64,000 nt of DNA from Deroplatys truncata (Eukaryota; Arthropoda; Insecta; Mantodea; Mantidae): NCBI GenBank assembly GCA_030765065.1, contig CM060986.1, positions 135,687,142-135,751,141 of the forward strand, written 5' to 3'. Within the stretch, counting starts at the first letter, position 1, and every line of letters starts with the position of its first letter. Shown here in pieces: positions 1-11,397 of this stretch. The notes below the pieces were generated by a model that searched no databases, was not told the origin of the DNA, and saw only the letters and a program-made list of their open reading frames with translations. The translations under genes were made by a program, and so were the position numbers.

Positions 1-334
1 TATAATGCTCTTTGCGTTCACTACCTCGTATAATTCACAAATTCCGTTGTTTTTTTTTTGTTTCATTTGCCTCTTAGCCCTCTCAGATACATTGATCCTG
101 TTCTCATCCATGCAAACCCTTCTTTTTCTGCTCTATTTCAATAATCCACATACCCTTCTCTTCCCCATTTCCTTTTTACTAATCGATAGAACCCTAGTGA
201 CTTTTTATTCTCTAAGCTTCCCCAAATCTCTTGTCTTTCTATGTCCTCCACTCTGTATCTTACTGTTATCCAGAAGCCATTGCTATTTCTTTCTCCTGTT
301 CTCCAAATATCTCCCATTCCTATCTTCTCCATAA
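1..334 (-). pseudogene. LINE ORF2 C-terminal remnant
   Basis: Read on the minus strand, an open stretch at 138-332 (beginning MEKIGMGDIWRTGERN) passes through KSLGFYRLVKRKWGREGYVDY and, after a frameshift near 120, into WMRTGSMYLRGLRGK. The pattern RTGSxxLRGxR, preceded by a Y/W-rich stretch, resembles the region just upstream of the C-terminal zinc knuckle in many insect non-LTR retrotransposon polyproteins. I see no cysteine knuckle before the window edge. On the plus strand this region is strongly pyrimidine-rich, as expected for the complement of an A-rich LINE. The assignment rests on motif resemblance only. It could instead be a chance reading frame in biased sequence. Confidence 0.4.
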
Positions 335-434
335 TTTTTTCTACCCCTGTTCACCAGCTATTTTTATTTTTCATACTCTTTTGTTGTTTCATTAGTAAGC
401 GAGTAACACAACGATGATTCCTGCGTTTCAACAT

Positions 435-1300
435 TGGAGACGAAAACATTAAAGATTTAAAAGGTTCTGGAAGAAGGTTATGGAATATTAAGAATCACGC
501 AGAGTTTGAAAGAAAATCCACAGAAAAGCACTCGGAGGTTGTCAGAAGAGCTTGGTACTTCAAAAGATACCATACATTGCCATATTAAGACACTTAAAAA
601 TCATTCAGAAGCTAAACATTTGTGTCACATGAAGTGAAACCTCATCCAGCTCAATGTAGAGTGGACATCTGTCGTCAACTTATCGCTAATCCCTGAGATG
701 ATAGATTTATCATGATAATTATCAAATGTGATGAAAAGTGACTGTTTACCGCAACCCTGACACCTTGAAACAGTGGCTCGATACTCGTCAGTCTGCAAAC
801 GTTGTCGTTAAAAGAAAATCTGTTTGGTCCCAAAATAATTATATGTGTCTGCTTGAATTTTGAAGGTGTGATTCACTGAGAATTTGTTCCAAATGGACGT
901 GTAGTCGAAACTAATCTTTATTCCCAACAGCTGGAAGAAGTTTATCAAGTTTTCAGGCAGAGGTAGCCGGCATTAAGAGTTCTCTTGTTGCAGGACAGTG
1001 GACACCTCATACAGATCAAAGAAAGGTGGACAAAATTCAGGAATTTGAAGGAATCGAATTGCTACCACATCCAGCATATAGCCCCGATTTTGCGTCATCA
1101 GATTATCATCTAACTCCATTGCCCATTTCCTACGTGGAAGAAATTTTGAAAACATCGAAGTATTGAAATGGGTATCAACGATTTTTTCGCGTCAAAAAGC
1201 AGAAACTGGTATCGTTGCGGGATAGCAAACCTCGCTGATAGGTGGCTCAGGACTATAGTATCTAATGGCCTTCACTTTGAGATTAGAGTTATTTCCTGTA
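435..1300 (+). pseudogene. mariner-family transposase pseudogene
   Basis: No single frame is open, but pieces in all three forward frames line up in order with a mariner (DD34D) transposase. They are the VDICRQLIANP linker block near 660-695, a CDEK catalytic block near 730, FGPKIII near 818, NFEGVIH near 858, EFVPNGRVVETNLYSQQLE near 880-940, the LLLQD block near 985, HPAYSPDFASSDYHL near 1068-1112 (holding the third catalytic aspartate), and a C-terminus with FFASKSRNWYRCGIANLADRW followed by SNGLHFE to about 1285. An intact protein would bind terminal inverted repeats and move DNA by cut-and-paste. This copy has many stops and frameshifts and cannot be active. The N-terminal DNA-binding half is very decayed. 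I found no terminal inverted repeats, so the element borders are unknown. Confidence 0.75.
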
Positions 1301-1319
1301 ACAACACATTTGAAATAAA

Positions 1320-2290
1320 GTTTTGCTAAAAAACTGACATTATTTATGAGACATCATTTATAGCTAGAGTATCTAATAATCTAATAAAACAGTTTCAGTT
1401 CCATAAGAAAATTAAATGGAGTACGTATATCTACTGCGTATTAATTCCCCACTGCAATGACTGCGGTAATGAATATCATTACCAGAGTGATTTAACAATG
1501 GATAAGTTCGCGAATAAACAGCATTAAAGCTTCTGTGTATTATTACTCAATTTAATTTCTTAAGTAGGAACGCCTTCCTTCATTTCAGTGTGTATGCCAA
1601 ATACAAACAATTGAGAATGGCATTAGTACATACGACAGCTGAGCGTGTTTATTTCATAGACACTTAAACATCGGGTGCAACAATCTCTTTTCGGCAACTA
1701 GCCGTAATTGGTTGAAACTGCGGTCACATTTAGACTGGTTTGGCCATTATCAAATGCCTGGTAGTTGAAGGTAAGAGTCATAAATATTCTATTCATAGCA
1801 GCTGTTCAGGAATCTCCAGCTGTTAATGATGATAAATAAAGCAGTTTTTCCCTTTTCTCAAGAAGTTACTTCTTTGCCTTCTGCAGCATAAAGAAGTCTA
1901 GAAATGCATACGCACCTGGTGTGGAGACATACATCTCTTGCAGCCCACATGATACCAGGTTAGCTAATGCTTGCTCGGGCGTCGCCCAGTAGAGGGGCTG
2001 TACCGGAGAGAAATTAGTGTAAACACGGTTAGGGCCACAACTTCGTGACTCTAGTTGTCACAGTTTTGCAACTCAATCCGTTCCAGAGAGGGGGCAAGTC
2101 GTTGTAGAAATTGCGGAAACCTCCTTGTCCCGTTTCGGCAATTTTCCTGCGGCATCTAGTTTACCAAATGACTTCGAATCTTGAAAAACTTACCAAGGTA
2201 TTGATTTCGTGATCTTTTTATACGTTTGTGAAACCACAGACCATATGCACTATATCATACAGTAGATATCATAGTATTCATATTACGGTA
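1320..2290. other. no recognisable feature
   Basis: I see no gene, long ORF or family repeat here. A moderately GC-richer patch lies at about 1910-2160. It has no tRNA-like box B or other signature I can name. Confidence 0.4.
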
Positions 2291-2293
2291 CAC

Positions 2294-4116
2294 TACTTTC
2301 TCTGCCACATACCAAGTAGAGTATGCATTCCACCCAAAACGATATCGAGATTTCAGCGGAAGTAGGTCCACGTTTTGAAACACACTGAATAAAAAAAATC
2401 TGATGTGTTACACTCACATGACTTTCCCTACTCTTGCACAAACTATTTTTACAAATTCTTATTATCCATCTATTTCATATTAATCGAGATAAACATTTGC
2501 AGAAACGATCTTTAGACATGCAAAGAGAACATACACATAGCGACCAGTTCTAAAAATATTTGACTATCGCTTAAGGCGTACTATGTTCCCCTTGTTTTGT
2601 ATTTGCAAGGGCAATATATAAATACAGTAGCCTTTAAGCATGCACATATCTCTTAATAGCTGATTGCTATGTGCAGCATCATTCTCTTTGCCACAGATTA
2701 ATACTCTTTGCATATCCAAGACAAAAAAATGAATAACGAATTCCCATTTGAGAAAATAAGTATTGAAAAATGTAAGGGAATAACAAGCAATATCTCGAAA
2801 ATGGTTCACTCAACAAAAAATGTATATGATATAAACTGTGTATTTTAATGCGATCTACATTTTTTGTGTAGTAAAACGTTGTCTATCTCTTATGGTTTAC
2901 CGGTTATACAAAAGTCTTTCACAATGAAGAATACTTTTGGAAACATTCCTAGAAAATTCAAGATATACATTTTATTTGTCATGAAAATATCTTAAATATA
3001 TGATATTTTAATCAAAATCGTTATAGCCATTTCTGAGAAAATTAAAATTTTCGAAAAATGTTCCATGTAAAGGGTAATCTGGGGTGGGGGGATTTTCTTG
3101 AAAACCTTCGTGTCGCATCTCTGGAAGATACTGAACCTAAATACCACGTTTGGTGTTTATCCGACCGTTCGTTTCTGAGTTATGCTGTTCACAGTCAGAC
3201 ACACACTCACACACGGATACGTTTCCAAAAATACTTTTTTGGATTCAGGAGGTCTCAAAACATGTATTTTCGGTGAAATCTTGGTATCGAATTTTTGGGT
3301 GGAATACAATACTTCCCCTACTTACTATACGTAGTAGAGAAAGTATAAATTAGATATGGTCCGTTTGTGCGTGTGTGTGTGTTTTAACAGCATAACCCAA
3401 ACACGAAAAGTTGGATAAATACCAAACTTGGTATTTTAGTTCAGTGTCTTCCAAAGATATGATACGGAGATTTTCAAGAAAATCCCTCCAACCTTAACTA
3501 TCCTGTACATGGAACGTTTTTCGATACTGTTTATTTTTAATAAAAATGTCTAATACTCTTTTATATTAATTATCATATATTTAATACATTTATATACATG
3601 TATATCTTGAATATTCTAGGAATAGCGCGTGAAGTCCTCTTCCTTCGGACGGAATGTTGTTTAATTTTGTATAACTGGTGAGCGCTAAGAAAGGGACGAA
3701 ACCTGCTACACAACTACAACAAAATATAATCGCTTTAAAACACAATTTATTTCCGATAACTTTTTTTTGTAATGCCAGTCATTTCCGAGATAACTGTTAT
3801 TATTGGTTTGACATTTTCAACACTTTGTTATATTTTAAAGTCCTGTTCGTTGTTTCTCGCGATGTCATACGAAGAGTATGGTATTTTAAGTCCGGCATAT
3901 AGCTACTCGCATTTAAAAATCTATCGATTCGGTTTTCTCTATCCACCTTGTACCTACAATGAAATGTATACTGAAAGTATTTCAGCAAATGTTTATCTCG
4001 ATTAACATGAAGTAGATAGAAAAATAAACTTTTAAACTATTACGTAAGAACAGTTTGCGAAAGCTACATAAAAATAAACGATAGTGGGTATATACTCATG
4101 TGAATTTCACAAATCC
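2294..4116 (-). mobile_element. Family H copy, interrupted (outer)
   Basis: This is one minus-strand family H element split by a younger plus-strand copy at 2399-3344. The 3' terminal part (rc CTTTCTCTGCC then the GGTGGAAT region) is at 2294-2391. The rest resumes at about 3350 with the (GT)n tract (3368-3382) and runs to a degenerate 5' end near 4116. Matching the two halves to complete copies shows they are contiguous once the inner element is removed. It is older and more diverged than the inner copy. Confidence 0.75.
2399..3344 (+). mobile_element. Family H copy, full length
   Basis: The copy starts TCTGATGTGTTACACTCA and ends GTAGTAGAGAAAGT (946 bp). It has the subterminal motif ACTTTCCCTAC near the 5' end, a short (CA)n tract at about 3199-3215 and the terminal imperfect hairpin formed by ACTTCCCCTAC and GTAGAGAAAGT. 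Eight A residues precede it. It carries the ORF at 3058-3276 (MFHVKGNLGWGDFLENLR...) that recurs in other copies. It is inserted in an older reverse copy. Confidence 0.85.
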
Positions 4117-4389
4117 TATTTTGTTTATAAGTAATTTAAATTAATAAGTACGACTGTTTATACTATCAAAAATCACATACGATTCTTTGTAGATCCTGCA
4201 AGACATTCTACTTGGCAAACTTATAGATGCAACGAGTATCTCGTAATAACGCTACAAAAAAAGGTTATTTGGCATCAACTTATATTTGAATGAATTAAAT
4301 ATCTATCATACATCATGTTTTGACTACTTTTATTGTTTACAAGGTATAAAAGATTACACAAAAGTAATACAGAATAAAGGAGACTATTA

Positions 4390-4800
4390 GAGTGTTCGCA
4401 GAAACTTCAAGACTTACGTTTATTAGTAACGCAAAAATCATATAGTATTTTAATAAACATCGTTAGAACATTTTTGGACAAAATTAAAAATAACGAAATC
4501 TTTCCCATTTAAAGAATAGTTTGGGGATGCCGGGAGTATTCTTGAAAATCCTCGTCTGTCAATCTTAAACAGCAAATAATACTTTATTTTTTAATTGTAC
4601 TGACAGACAGACATAAAAGAGCCACGCACACACGCGCACGGCGTTTTATTAACACTTTTTAATTAAACCATATGTTTTCTTAACTTCAATCACAGTAGTT
4701 AAACTTTTGGGGAGTTTCAGCGGATCTCAAAGCGGTATTTCTGGTGAAATCTCGATATAAGTATATACTTTTTGGATGCAATACGATGTAGGTGGCAGGT
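4390..4800 (+). mobile_element. Family H fragment, degenerate
   Basis: The order of family landmarks is kept: AATCAAAAT-like segment (about 4450), decayed TTCCATGTAAAGGGTAG block (about 4502), TTTTCTTGAAAATC (about 4538), a CA-rich tract (4627-4638), GGTGAAATCTCGATA (about 4743). Both ends are missing or too decayed to place. Confidence 0.6.
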
Positions 4801-5284
4801 AAATTTAAAATTTATATTGTATATAACCTTTATGGTGATTTTCTTGCTAGTGCGTCTGTCATTAATTTATTTTCCATGGTCACTGTTCTTAGAAGCATGC
4901 TTCGACATACTCGTAGATGCCTAATTTATAATACAAACTTTCCTTACACTATATGCATGCTTTGCGAATATTACCCAAACTAACTGAAATAAATTGTTAA
5001 AAATTCTATGTGTAACAGTCACAGCGCTGCATTTATCCCGGATTTTATAGTTATTCATATAACGTTTAATTTTATATCTGCTTCCTGTTAATTCATAAAA
5101 ATATTCACAAGAGAAGGTGTCATATAGGTAACATTACGGTGTTACGTTCCTACAGTTTGCAAGAGACTGAGACAGCTGTAGAAATTATATGTGTTAGCCA
5201 TGCCTATACCAAGACTGTGCTTAAAATTTGGTTAAATTTATTCCAAACACAGGTAATATTTTGGGAACTGTTGACAATTTAAAA

Positions 5285-5640
5285 CATCAATTGTGCATAA
5301 CCTTCCCGTACGTTCTACGTTTTTCCTGTAGTAAACTTTTGCATATTGTTGTAGTTTCCTGGTTAAATAAAACTTAATGAGAAAGACATGAATTTAGGCG
5401 ACGTTGCCAAATTATATGTTCCACGTGAAATGTAATTTGGATGAGGGGTGGAAATTCTATAAAAATCCTTATATCGTTAAACTTGTCCAACTTTAGCTTT
5501 TATCCGACTTTAAGGGTTTGATGTAAGTTATTTACAGACACACTCACTACAAGGGATTTTCTCTAAAAATAAATTTTGTAGCCTTAAGGGAGCTCAAAGC
5601 TCATATTTACATTGAGATCTCGAATGATTGAAAGAACTAG
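5285..5640 (+). mobile_element. Family H fragment, degenerate
   Basis: Recognised by its internal landmarks in order: a TGTAGTAAA segment near 5325, a decayed TTCCATGTAAAGGGT block near 5420, GGGGTGG near 5445, the CAGACACACTCAC tract near 5534 and a GGGAGCTCAAA segment near 5588. It is among the oldest copies in the window. Confidence 0.5.
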
Positions 5641-7280
5641 ATTTGATACATTTAAGTATCCAAAATTTAAAGCATTTGGGTTTCTTGCGCCGCTCTAACC
5701 ATGTGAGCCACTGTTTTCTCCTTCCTAAACGCAACGACGAAACCTTCTGATCTAATAGTGTGTGTCCTTAGACCTCTAAAGTAATCCTGTTAACCAGAGA
5801 GATTTTATTCGCAAAATACTATTACGTTTTGCAATGTCTAAGAGTTTATAGTAAAAGAAACCAACAGGGAAGCTAGAATTAATACGTAACCATAATAAGT
5901 TGTTTATTATACAAATATTAAAATAAAATAACGTTTTACATGTGTTGTCATATAGTCTTTCACACAGCCCTGAATACTAAATTATAAGGTATCCAGCTGA
6001 AATTTGTGTGGAAATAGCAGTATAATACATTCGGATGAGCGCAATGGTGAGCTCCAGTTTGTTGTTATTTGGTCTTCGTTGTTGTTTGACCTTCATAGCA
6101 CCAGTGTTGACAACATGATCACTTACACATCATAACGTTAAGTTTTTTACCTTGTACTATTGAAGAAATCTGCGGAATGCAATGTCCTACTGTTTCCTCG
6201 TCTTCTTTGGTAACATTCCAATTTATCCTCTCCGCTGCTTGCAAAGTTTCTTCTGATTCTGCCGAATCCAATTTTCCGAATCATTCAAATAGTCTATCAC
6301 TACATTAATCGATACAAGACCTTAGCTTAATTATAATCACAAGAAGCAAGGGTGGTAACAACGGAGTATTATAAAAATGTTATTCCATGAACGTTACAAT
6401 CTTCAATTTCTAGTATGAGTGGCTCTTGTTAAAAGCTCTTTTTTAAAGCCAGCTGCCCAAAAAAGGTGTTACGTACTTCAAGATGGTTTACTTTTCCTTT
6501 GCAAGCATTCACAAGTGTATAGCCATTGTATTTTAACCTTAAAAGCTAAATCGGATGACTGGGGAGTCCTGTAAACAGTATCACGAACCTCGCAGAGGCG
6601 CCCAGACGACATTGAAAAATAGTGACGTCAGGAGACACTCCTTTGACATTCTGAGTGGGTCACGACAGCATCGGCATTTTTCTGATCTTCCGGATTCATC
6701 CATACATCCTCCTCACCATAATTCCTCTATTTGTCGTTCTTGGTACTACATTTCACCGTCCAATAATTCAATCTCTTTTGTTCCAAATGCCGCGCATCTG
6801 ACAGTTACACGCTGCAAGCGGGGAGGACTATAGCGCAGGACGCCGGTAGTATTCAGAGGCTGTTAGCCTACATGAGTCATGCCATATTATGCAATTTATT
6901 GCCAATGACGTGCTATTTACAATTAAATTAACATGAATATTTACTGAAAATTATGAAATTTGCAAAAACTAAATTTCAAAACTTCAAAAATTCTTAATAT
7001 ATCGAGGCAAGTCACTTAATACTATTTTTAAATAATAATTATTTTTCTATAAGTGTTTAATCTTTTTAAGAATAACACCGTGAATATTCAATGCAAGAAC
7101 GAAGGAGAATGGCATATGCACGAGTTGTATACAACGTTTACTCAACTTTGTTTTTCAGAGGAGAAAATTAGAACGGCATGCATACCATTTCAACATTTAG
7201 TACATATTTAATGTACCTATATAGCACTAATGGTATAAAGAGCCAATCATGCACTAATTTGAACACGATAAGAACCAATT
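5641..7280. other. no recognisable feature
   Basis: AT-rich unique-looking sequence. An ORF at 6555-6833 (92 codons) lies in a slightly GC-richer patch but has no motif I recognise, and I do not call it a gene. Confidence 0.35.
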
Positions 7281-7284
7281 TATA

Positions 7285-7787
7285 CAGGTTACTAAAAAAG
7301 AAGGAACAGATTTTAAATATTCATTTTAATTGAACAACAATAGATAGCAACACATACAACACACCATTGAATAGAGGAAAGTTCAAAGTTTTAAGCCCTT
7401 CCTATTAGTTCCATTCAGTGCCTACTGCGGCGCTTTGATTGTTTACGAGAAAATGGCGACGCCACAGAAAAAGTCGTTTTGTGTGCTGCATTATGCAAAG
7501 AGTGAATCCATTGTTTCTTTGCAGCGTGCATTTCGTTGTAAGCACAACAACGAGCCACCTCGTGTTAAAAACATTTACAATTGATATAATAAATTCGTAG
7601 GAGATGGTTGCGTATCCAAACGAAAAGCACTGGTCGTCTTCGCATAATAAGTAGTGCTCATTTTGAACAAATAAGATAAAATTTTGAACTTTTTTTCTAT
7701 TCAGTGATGTATCGTATGTGTCGCTATTTATTGTCGTTCATTAGAAATAAATATTTAACGTCTGTTCCTTCTTTTTCAATAACCCTG
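7285..7787 (+). mobile_element. Tc1/mariner-superfamily MITE (deletion derivative)
   Basis: The two ends are long imperfect inverted repeats of at least 70 bp. The left begins CAGGTTACTAAAAAAGAAGG and the reverse complement of the right begins CAGGGTTATTGAAAAAGAAG. Both continue through a shared GAACAG and a region ending AGC(A/G)ACACATAC. The element is flanked by TA (7283-7284 and 7788-7789), the target duplication of the Tc1/mariner superfamily. At 503 bp it is far too short for a full transposase but keeps the start of one, so it is an internal-deletion derivative of an autonomous element. Confidence 0.85.
7453..7584 (+). pseudogene. transposase N-terminus (HTH) remnant in MITE
   Basis: The 43-residue reading frame starts MATPQKKSFCVLHYAKSE and includes SIVSLQRAFRCKHNNEPP. 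This matches the helix-turn-helix N-terminus that precedes the DDE domain in a widespread arthropod IS630/mariner-like transposase group (DUF4817-type). Family members usually have a tryptophan in the next segment (WYKKF). Here that codon reads as a stop (TGA at 7582-7584), and the homologous frame continues briefly as YNKFVGDGCVSKRKA before the deletion. It lies between the inverted repeats at 7285 and 7787. It cannot encode a transposase, though the DNA could have been mobilised in trans. Confidence 0.75.
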
Positions 7788-7813
7788 TATTTAAGGGGCT
7801 GTGCTTTCTGTAC

Positions 7814-7859
<46 letters not shown>
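7814..7859 (+). repeat. (ATT)n microsatellite
   Basis: About 14-15 perfect ATT/TTA units just downstream of the MITE. Confidence 0.95.
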
Positions 7860-7984
7860 TTATTTTAGCTACCTGCATAATGCTTTATCGCTAAAAGTTT
7901 CGGTGAGAAGTACGCTGTCACTTCGATAACAGTATCGCCGTTGTGGCGCTGTTATTCTACACTAAGTGTATTTGTGTTGTAGTG

Positions 7985-8520
7985 GATGGCTCGGATAGAT
8001 ACTGAGGAGTAGGTTGGGTGGCCTACCTATGCAGGAGAAGTTTAAACCCCTTCAGCTGCTGTGGTGCGAACGCCGTGGACCCTGAGCACTCTGGTACTTC
8101 TGACGTTACTAGAAGTATGCCGGGCCGAACATCCGAGCCCCTCCCAGAAGGGAGCTGTTCGGATTGGTTTGGACTCGGCGGGGCAGCGTTTCCCGAAACC
8201 AATGGGAGATTGGATACCTCTGGGCTAAGTCAGGACGGGATTGTGAGATGCTTCAATGTTCTCCGACACCAACCTGGAAAGCTAGTAGACGGTGGCTAGA
8301 CACTATTGCTCCCGCTAAGGTTGTTCGGTAGTTTACCTCTCATGAGGTTGATGCGCGTTCCGTCCCTACTACTCACGGGGGTCGGCAATATAACATAGAC
8401 ACCGATTAATGGATAATCCACACGGACTTGTCCCTGGGGCTTGAGCGAGGGCTAAGTAGGCAGCCTATAGCTCGTTGGTTCTTATTGTGCAGGGGCTGTA
8501 TGTCCTTGGAAGGGAACGTT
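7985..8520. other. GC-rich block of unknown origin
   Basis: This stretch is clearly richer in G and C than its AT-rich surroundings and has frequent CpG. It contains a local hairpin at 8125-8162 (CCGAACA with TGTTCGG outside, CTCCC-AGAA-GGGAG inside) and an ORF at 8018-8299 (93 codons) without recognised motifs. The composition would fit a LINE 5' untranslated region, a decayed repeat or a host exon/promoter. I cannot choose between these. Confidence 0.35.
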
Positions 8521-11355
8521 ACTGCGCAGCTGCAATACATGGTTTCGTGGTGGTCATGGAACGGTCACGATACGGAAACAAGGAATTAGTTGATATGTCG
8601 CTAGTATTTGCAAAGTGTCAACATAGTGGCAGACAAACACAGTACTTTATAGCCAAAGGCTTCCAGCTAAACGACTGGACTAGTTTCATTGTCGGCTGCA
8701 AGCCTCAAATTGGTCACTACGCCTGCGACAGAAAGTTGTTTTAAATGCCGTAAAAGAAGCTGTTGTCGCAAATACACATACCCCTGCAGAGCTGTTGCAC
8801 ATGACCAGTATGGATCTTATTTTGAACATCTGTTTTTTGTTTCCAGTACATCACACTAGTAGTCCCTGCACCTACTGCTCTGTCCGAGCCACCAAGTACG
8901 TTAAGCGCCTGGTGGGCTTTGTTTTTAAAATGATTCAAGTATACCAATTATTTTAGTGATCATCTAATTGGTACAAAAGGTAAGAATGAAATTGTAAGTA
9001 AGTCTACTTCAACATCAGTAATAATTCTACGCGCTTCCTTTCAATCCCTTCTTTCTTCTACATTACTCTCATAACGGCGTCCACAATGTGATTTCATCTT
9101 TGCGGTAAAATACTTGGAACGGTTAGCATGCGCAATAGATGAAATAAACGGAAACAAAACAAATCAGTAACCCAGAAAAACAAACATGTAAAATCCTGGT
9201 TTATGATATGTATAGTTTCAAGTAACGCATAATAGCAATAGAACTAGAATTAACTCATTTTTTAAAACTGCTCGGATACGTCAAATTTAATACAGAGAAA
9301 TATTTTTTAAAAAAATCAGTATTTATTGTAAAACATGTGACAGTTACGTCGATAACATTTTAAAATATAAACTATTCCTTATTATTTCTTACTGAAATGT
9401 ATTAATTTGTTTAGCAGAATAAAAATTCAATTTGTTTAATACACAAGGTTGATTGCTATGTGGTGAGTTTAATTCTTGTCTCGTGTCAAACTCTGTGCGA
9501 AAAAAAGAGAGATTTTATTCCTCATATTAGTCTACAATAAAATGATTTTAATAGAAACTGAATGGATTGAAACTGTAATGACGGTAGGAGATAGTGACAG
9601 AAAACGTATATACACAACAGGAAGTATGAATATTTCTCAATAGAATTCATCCAAATTGGGAATCTATTTCACACACAATCATGAGTAGTAGAGACAAAAT
9701 TTTTTTTTAAAAAAACTCGATCTCAAAGATATCAAATTTTGGCGCATATGAGGATTTTTATAACTTGTTAATTTTAGTTCAATGGTATTATACATTTCTT
9801 ATGCAAAATCACACACACATTATATAATGTATATAAAGTTATCTTATAGCTGAAGAATGGCTGAACAGATTGCTGGGAAAGAAAGAGAAGAAAACAATTT
9901 TTGAGAAAGTTCAAGAAGGAAATACCTTATCATTATTAAATTTGCTATTTAAGTGGTTATATCTCAATTAATCCCCTCCTGATTTGTAATTTTAGTGTTT
10001 TATAATTTGTAAAAAAAAATACTGAAATATCGCGAGGTTGAGATAAAGAATTGAATAAACCGTCTTGGATTATCTGAATAACTCTTTTTAAATATTATTA
10101 TTTATATGGAAGTTGGTAAAATATATAACATGCTTTTTACAGAAAAATTGAAATTTAGTCGTAAAATTTCTGTTAATTTTTATTTATTTTTATAACATTA
10201 TCCCATTGCTAATATTTGCAATAAATATTAAACTGCCATAAATATAAATAAATTTCAACCTACTAATATAGTAGCTAACTTATCATTTGATATTTAGGTA
10301 ATTAAATGAAGTGTACGGAAAATGAGCTTTGATGTGAACTTATGACAACGTTGATACTTTTTATACATGTTTTTTTTTTCTTTCTTTCTTTCGTTTTTTT
10401 TTAAAGTAAAAGCACTTATTCATAATTAATTCAGCCACAAATACTGAACGAGCTGTACAACGCACTCATTCTGCGTTCTTGTCGTATTATGACCTGTGAT
10501 ATACGTACATTCGCACACATCTATAATTACGTTCACAGAGTAATAATTGTTGCGGACCACGTAACAAGGCAGAAACCCGGAGGAGGCGGAAAATTTCCCA
10601 TCCTTTGTTAGAATCTTACAATTTGTGCCACAAATACAATGCAGGTGAAGTTTGCGAATAATAAAATAAGGTCCACGTTGCTTGCGTAACACATAAACAT
10701 GTCTATAATTATCTTAGTGTTCAAGTTTTTGTTACACACAGAAAAGGGTTGCAAAGTAAGCTGCTGACATTTAATACAACCAAAAGCTTCAGTTATGTAT
10801 AGCAAAACTAGAAGGTGTGACTGGAAACTCATGTAAATAAATATAAAGTTACCAGATGCCTTAAACCGTGTTGCTCGCTTGAGGTTTTATATTTCGAATG
10901 ACGTTTTTACTATGTTCTTTTAAACGTCCATGTTATTTACACATTGTAACCTATTCACAATGTTCTGGAAGATTCCGTTGTGTAGTGACCTCTTAAGCAC
11001 CTCTCCACTCAGCCGATCTTCCAAATAATGGAAATGTTATGGGGTAATTATCTTACACTGGCTAAGGAATTATCCAGTCGATAAGAAAGTGGCGGATATA
11101 ATCATATAGGCTGTAACTATAAAAAAAATTATATTGTCAGTGGTGGAAAATATATTATGTATTTGCCGTGGATTATTTCATTTATAACAAAGATAACAGG
11201 AAAACTACACATCTACATAATGGTTATTATACAGCTTCGACATCCGGAAGTTTCACAACAAACATGGGTTATGTTAAGGTTTTTGGTATGACTGTTTTAA
11301 CTTGACTGCATGTAAATGATTTCTTCTAGCACCAAGGTAGCTATATGAAACACAT
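8521..11355. other. AT-rich, no recognisable feature
   Basis: Short ORFs occur here (for example 8475-8744 and 10426-10832) but none resembles a known protein. A pyrimidine-rich run lies at about 10370-10405. I see no repeat-family signature. Confidence 0.35.
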
Positions 11356-11397
11356 ACGAGGGTGGTCTGAAAAGTTTCCGACCTCAACATGAAGATG

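Noticed and set aside
6555..6833. 92-codon ORF as a gene
   Set aside because: No motif, start context or neighbouring exon supports it.
8018..8299. 93-codon ORF as a gene
   Set aside because: Length is explained by low stop-codon frequency in the GC-rich block; no conserved motif is visible.
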